Origin: Sphagnum compactum
Taxonomy: Eukaryota > Bryophyta > Sphagnopsida > Sphagnales
Assembly: GCA_965153455.1 (NCBI GenBank)
Contig: OZ234499.1
Coordinates: 17,728,271 to 17,792,270, forward strand
DNA: 64,000 bases
Reading direction: 5' to 3'
In this document: one piece after another, positions 59,993 through 64,000 of the stretch
Numbering within the stretch: position 1 is the first letter of the stretch
Layout: every line of letters starts with the position of its first letter
Translations under genes and position numbers: made by a program
The notes under the pieces: generated by a model
Told to the model about the DNA's origin: nothing
The model's input: only the letters and a program-made list of their open reading frames with translations
The model's database searches: none

Positions 59993-62900
59993 TTACCTGT
60001 CATCAACAGAAGTAACTGATTTGTCAATCCATTGACCGAAGATGCGACGACGTTGATTCCGATTTCTCTCATACAGAGCAAGGTCAGATTCAGAACGTCG
60101 TTTAACACGGCGAACAAAAAGGTCCTCAGTATCCAGCACGTATGAAACTTTGTACGTCTTACAAGAAATTTTGTATTCCAAGCCATTCACAACACTGGCA
60201 TTCTCCATCACAGTCCAGTCTGCTGCCTCATCACTATCCTCCTGGTGAGCAAACTTCTTCTTGTTTCGAATCAGAAACACAGCATGTTTGCTTTTCGCAG
60301 GTGGCACTGAGAGCAGAAAGTCGTCCAGGTAATTCTGGAAAGACCACTCCAAAGAGTTGGCTGGGACTTCCAGCTTCTCTGCGCCTCTGTCCATGAGCTG
60401 GATCAGCAACTCAGCAGGTTTGCTCATGGAAACGATCCTATATATGCTCTCGTCATGCAGCAAGACACAAACATTGGCATGGTATATGTCATCAGCATGC
60501 TCTGCTGCCCGCTCATATGCATAAAGAGATAGCAGTTTAGCTGCCACATCATCTGATGCCACGACTTGGAGCTGTTTCACAAGCTTGAAGATGAGCTTGT
60601 CAAGGGTGAAGAGGACATATGACTGAGTGCCAATAATGGCTCGGCATTCATCCTCAAACTTTGCATTGTCTACAGATCCATCCAGCAGACTAAAGAGAAT
60701 CAGCATAAATCTTAAGTAGAAGTTTGGTGGAGCTGTGTCCTTTGTCAACCTCCACTTCTGCTCTGAAGTTGTTGCATGTGTTTTAGCTGATAGGATCCGT
60801 TCGTACAAGGTTTGATGGAGCCTAAAGAGCACATAGAACAAGTCATGGCCATAGAAAACACGTTCCTGAGAAGGTCTGTTGCAGGCAGTTGCAGCACTGG
60901 ACAACACATCTGTTGTTAATGTCACATGTTCAGCCAGTGGCTGGCAGTTGGAGAATGAGCGATCACCAGGTGAGGCTAGGGAGGAATGGCCATCACCTTC
61001 TCCATCATCAGCATCTGCCATGTCTTCAGCATGATGCCCCTCACTTTCTGCTTTGCCTTCATCATCATCATCATCCTCATGCTCTGATAAGTCTTCTCCT
61101 GAACCACTCTCAAAGGCTTCTTCCCCAGCTTCTGATGCATCATCACTATTCCCACTTGATTTACGACCACTATGCTCTTCTCCTTCATCATCCTCATCTA
61201 CATCATGCTCCCCAGCATCAAGCCCTCTAGTACCAGCCACATCCTTGTGATCATGCCCGAATCCTTCTATGCCATTCTCTTCAGAAGCCTGGCCCACATG
61301 GTAAGATCTCAGCTCACCTGTAAGAGTAGTAGCCTTGTTTCGGTCCTCCAGTTCAGGTGAGGGGGATAGTTCACCCTCTTCCCTCTCTGCCGGTGCAAAC
61401 CCCTCACTCATTTGTACATCCTCTGCTGCTGCTGCTGCTGCAGGACCAACCTTCAGCTTCAACCTTGAAGCCTTCAACTCCTCCTCACCAGCAGCAGCAA
61501 CACCTCTCCCCCACACATTGGGTTCTTCAGCCCCAATTTCTTGTGCACAACTTTGGTTCGAAGCATGTGCACCCACCTCTGCTGCACCAATTCGACCTGG
61601 TTCTTGATCTCCACCATGCATTCTGCCCATTGCTGGCAGATTTGCTCCAATTTCAATAGGGACCCTGCTTGTGGTTGTCATCATCTTGCCATTGTACATC
61701 ACATTTTCCACTGGCAACTTTAAGCCAAAAGAGGGATTTGTAACTCTTGAAATCTGCAACTTCTCTACTCCTGGAGAACCCTCAATTTCAAGGCTTGCAG
61801 ATTCAGGTTTCTCTTTCCTATGTGCTCCATCTGTCAGGATGGAACCCTCCCTGTTTGTATCAGCGGTCTGAACTGCTCCTGCACTCTCACCATCTGCCAC
61901 AAGATTACTTCTAGCAGTAGCAACTTCTTCCATCACCCCAGCATTTGTAGCGAGAACATCAGTATCACACCCTTCTGCATTGGCCCCAGCACTGCTAACC
62001 CTCGAACTAGAGCCACTGCCTTTGGGCTCAAGAGCTTCTGCTTTCAAATACGGCTCCATATCATCCATTCCATGAAGCCGTGGAGGTATACCAAGCATGG
62101 GCTCCAGAAAGGTTGTCCAGATTCGTAAAATCTTCTCTGCTTGCTCTGTTGTCGTGCAAGCTTCCTCACACGCATACTTGATAATCTGGTACAGATCTTG
62201 ATATATTGCAGGATCAGGATACTCAAGTCGCAGGTCTGGAAGCAGTGGACGGTGACTCCCAGCAGCAGTAGCAAGCAAGTAATCGTCTTCACTTCTCTTC
62301 TTCTCGTTGACCTCCTTGATCTCTGCAAGCAATCCCTTGGTGCTAAGACTCCGTTTGTCTTGCTGTCGGAAGTAGAAACTGCGATGATCCAGAGCCTTGT
62401 ACGAGTTCTTGGTGTAAACTTCAGACCAAACCTTGTTCATCTCCACTTGACAATTGATCCACTCCTCCTGCTTCTGCCTGAGGCGATTGTAAATGACAGG
62501 TGCTGTTGGAATTGGGTTCTTCCGCAGAAGCTCAATGATGTCAGCACCATGATCCCCATAAACACGTTCGATCGACCTCAAATGGATTGCCGAGAGTTGG
62601 TCTGGAAGGTGATGAGGAGACTCTTGCTTCACTCCATCCAGAGGCTTCTCGACAGATTCACCGACAAGATTTGCAGTGCTGAGGGTTGTCTCCAACAGCA
62701 TGTCGAGTTCATACCGGTCATCTTCACAGCGGAACAGGCTTTCCTCGTACTGGTTCTTGCGCATGTGTTTGAAGGAGTAGTCCTCACTACCAGATGTGAC
62801 TGACACCCAACTGTCATTTAACACCGAATCAGCCAGCGAGGTGCGGTGGCTGGATATAGGTCTGGGATAATGCTTTGGCAGCAACCGATAGCTCGGAGTA

Positions 62901-64000
62901 CATTGCTCACAATTCGACAGATCAAGCTCTGAAATGGGTTTGTTCATGAACTTGTCCTTGTTAGGGATACCAGAAACCTTATGTAGCGCTTCCTTGCTAG
63001 GTTTCACGTCCCTCTCCTTGTCTTTGTCCCTGTGTCGCTCACCTTCTCTTTCTTTCTCCTTGTCTCTATCACACTCCTTGTCTTTCTCACTGTCCCTTTC
63101 ACGATCTTTCTCAATCTTTGGCTTCTGCTCATCTGCAAACTCTCCTCCCAAATTGCGGCTGCTGAACACACCTGCCAGGTTGCCCTCATTTTCGCAGTGA
63201 GTGAGAAATTCATTGAAGCCTTCCATGAGGTCAGCATGCTTGCCAAGAATGTCACCCACCACTCTTTGCAGCTCCTTGCGGCTGATGATCTCCTGGTTGA
63301 AGATGTTAAGACACTTGAGGAAATCCTGGTAAGTTTCACGGTTTCGCAGCCTCGACTTCACCTTCTCAACAAAAGCTGGCAAGCTCGAGGCATTCTTACC
63401 AAGATCCTCCAGTGATGGTCCAGCCCCACCCGAAGCATAAGCTTCCCCAGCTTCACCAGCTTTTGATTGAATACGGATAAGCTCATCTGCCCGCCTCGCA
63501 GACTGCCTCTTTGTCGGCAACCTCTGCATGGCATCCAAATCCATATCCTTCTCTCCACCACCATGGCTATTTGCTTCCTTCCGATGATGATGATCAACAC
63601 CACCACCACGCACCTTGCGCTCCGGCTCATCCTTCTTATCTCTCTCTTTCTCCCCCTTCTTGCGCTCCCTTTCAATCTTCACAACAGCACCACCATGTCT
63701 GTCTCGATTGCTGCCACCACCATGGTCACCACCTTGCACAGAGCCAGGCTTCTCCTTCTTGGGTATGATTTTACTGACCACAGGGGTGGTACGCACAGGA
63801 GCAGAAGAAGATTTGTCCTCGCGCTTTGGATGATGCAGCTGCTGCTGCTGAGTAGAAGACCTGGCAAGAGGATGATGATGCTGCTGATGATGATGGCTGT
63901 TGACATTTGACACTGCACCAGAGCCGCCAGTGGATTCGGGAAGAAAACAGGTGAATTCCTCCAGTAGGTCAGGGTGGTTGTAGAACAGGGTTGCCACTTC
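59993..64000 (-). CDS. SIN3: SIN3-like paired-amphipathic-helix corepressor, 5' part cut by window
   Basis: One uninterrupted frame enters from the right edge and ends at TAA 59993-59995: 1,335 codons. SIN3 is the scaffold of nuclear histone-deacetylase complexes that repress transcription. Residues 1-20 are the end of PAH2 (VATLFYNHPDLLEEF). PAH3 lies at about 206-270 (FVEKVKSRLRNRETYQDFLK, ILGKHADLMEGFNEFL). The HDAC-interacting region is at about 355-455 (LDLSNCEQCTPSYRLLPKHY, LNDSWVSVTSGSEDYSFKHM, with EDDRYELDMLLE). The Sin3 C-terminal domain is at about 1080-1330 (FYGHDLFYVLFRLHQTLYER to YKVSYVLDTEDLF). Linkers are His/Gln-, Lys/Arg/Glu/Asp- and acid-rich. PAH1 and most of PAH2 are outside the window. 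The lack of any intron across 4 kb is unusual, since I recall the Arabidopsis homologues (SNL genes) as having many introns. Confidence 0.95.
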   Translation of the reverse strand, partial: EVATLFYNHPDLLEEFTCFLPESTGGSGAVSNVNSHHHQQHHHPLARSSTQQQQLHHPKREDKSSSAPVRTTPVVSKIIPKKEKPGSVQGGDHGGGSNRDRHGGAVVKIERERKKGEKERDKKDEPERKVRGGGVDHHHRKEANSHGGGEKDMDLDAMQRLPTKRQSARRADELIRIQSKAGEAGEAYASGGAGPSLEDLGKNASSLPAFVEKVKSRLRNRETYQDFLKCLNIFNQEIISRKELQRVVGDILGKHADLMEGFNEFLTHCENEGNLAGVFSSRNLGGEFADEQKPKIEKDRERDSEKDKECDRDKEKEREGERHRDKDKERDVKPSKEALHKVSGIPNKDKFMNKPISELDLSNCEQCTPSYRLLPKHYPRPISSHRTSLADSVLNDSWVSVTSGSEDYSFKHMRKNQYEESLFRCEDDRYELDMLLETTLSTANLVGESVEKPLDGVKQESPHHLPDQLSAIHLRSIERVYGDHGADIIELLRKNPIPTAPVIYNRLRQKQEEWINCQVEMNKVWSEVYTKNSYKALDHRSFYFRQQDKRSLSTKGLLAEIKEVNEKKRSEDDYLLATAAGSHRPLLPDLRLEYPDPAIYQDLYQIIKYACEEACTTTEQAEKILRIWTTFLEPMLGIPPRLHGMDDMEPYLKAEALEPKGSGSSSRVSSAGANAEGCDTDVLATNAGVMEEVATARSNLVADGESAGAVQTADTNREGSILTDGAHRKEKPESASLEIEGSPGVEKLQISRVTNPSFGLKLPVENVMYNGKMMTTTSRVPIEIGANLPAMGRMHGGDQEPGRIGAAEVGAHASNQSCAQEIGAEEPNVWGRGVAAAGEEELKASRLKLKVGPAAAAAAEDVQMSEGFAPAEREEGELSPSPELEDRNKATTLTGELRSYHVGQASEENGIEGFGHDHKDVAGTRGLDAGEHDVDEDDEGEEHSGRKSSGNSDDASEAGEEAFESGSGEDLSEHEDDDDDEGKAESEGHHAEDMADADDGEGDGHSSLASPGDRSFSNCQPLAEHVTLTTDVLSSAATACNRPSQERVFYGHDLFYVLFRLHQTLYERILSAKTHATTSEQKWRLTKDTAPPNFYLRFMLILFSLLDGSVDNAKFEDECRAIIGTQSYVLFTLDKLIFKLVKQLQVVASDDVAAKLLSLYAYERAAEHADDIYHANVCVLLHDESIYRIVSMSKPAELLIQLMDRGAEKLEVPANSLEWSFQNYLDDFLLSVPPAKSKHAVFLIRNKKKFAHQEDSDEAADWTVMENASVVNGLEYKISCKTYKVSYVLDTEDLFVRRVKRRSESDLALYERNRNQRRRIFGQWIDKSVTSVDDR

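Noticed and set aside
62141-62803. A 220-codon plus-strand frame opposite SIN3.
   Set aside because: It is the antisense shadow of the conserved SIN3 reading frame.

Overview
This is nuclear DNA from a land plant or a close streptophyte relative. The evidence is spliced genes with GT-AG introns, a chloroplast transit peptide on a tetrapyrrole enzyme, plant-type prolyl 4-hydroxylase, B12D and SIN3 genes, TTTAGGG telomere-type motifs, and hAT and PIF/Harbinger transposons. An intact gene for the ciliary dynein assembly factor DNAAF1/LRRC50 points to a plant that still makes flagellated sperm (bryophyte, lycophyte, fern, cycad/Ginkgo or charophyte) rather than a flowering plant. I cannot name the species.

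Layout: 1-2.8 kb is AT-rich and empty. A prolyl 4-hydroxylase (8 exons, minus) fills 2.8-6.5 kb and a B12D-like mitochondrial protein (3 exons, minus, one GC-AG intron) fills 11.0-12.7 kb; the DNA between them carries local duplications. From 12.7 to 28 kb the window is AT-rich repeat territory. It holds a 2,644-bp hAT element with perfect 8-bp target duplications and a decayed GC-rich transposase (14.7-17.4 kb), degenerate minisatellites, and a decayed PIF/Harbinger element with a minus-strand transposase and a plus-strand trihelix/Myb-like gene (23.9-26.7 kb). FAM32A (single exon, plus) lies at 28.4-28.8 kb and faces DNAAF1 (8 exons, minus, 30.9-35.4 kb).

From 36.2 to 46.9 kb an unidentified sequence of about 1.9 kb is present twice; the second copy is split by about 3.6 kb that contains a Harbinger-type MITE and degenerate arrays. 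A decayed pyroglutamyl-peptidase I gene (catalytic Cys changed to Tyr, frameshifts, stop codons) lies at 49.3-51.2 kb. Glutamate-1-semialdehyde aminomutase (4 exons, plus) is at 54.2-57.5 kb and faces SIN3 (minus, 60.0 kb to the window edge), whose visible 1,335 codons have no intron.

The host genes are unrelated housekeeping genes, not a pathway cluster: collagen/extensin-type proline hydroxylation, a mitochondrial inner-membrane protein, splicing, cilia assembly, chlorophyll/heme precursor synthesis and chromatin repression. The most unusual item is the hAT element. Its GC-rich, BED-finger transposase resembles, from memory, proteins annotated in oomycetes such as Phytophthora, which raises the possibility of horizontal transfer. 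All exon boundaries were worked out by eye from reading frame, splice consensus and family resemblance; no database search was run.
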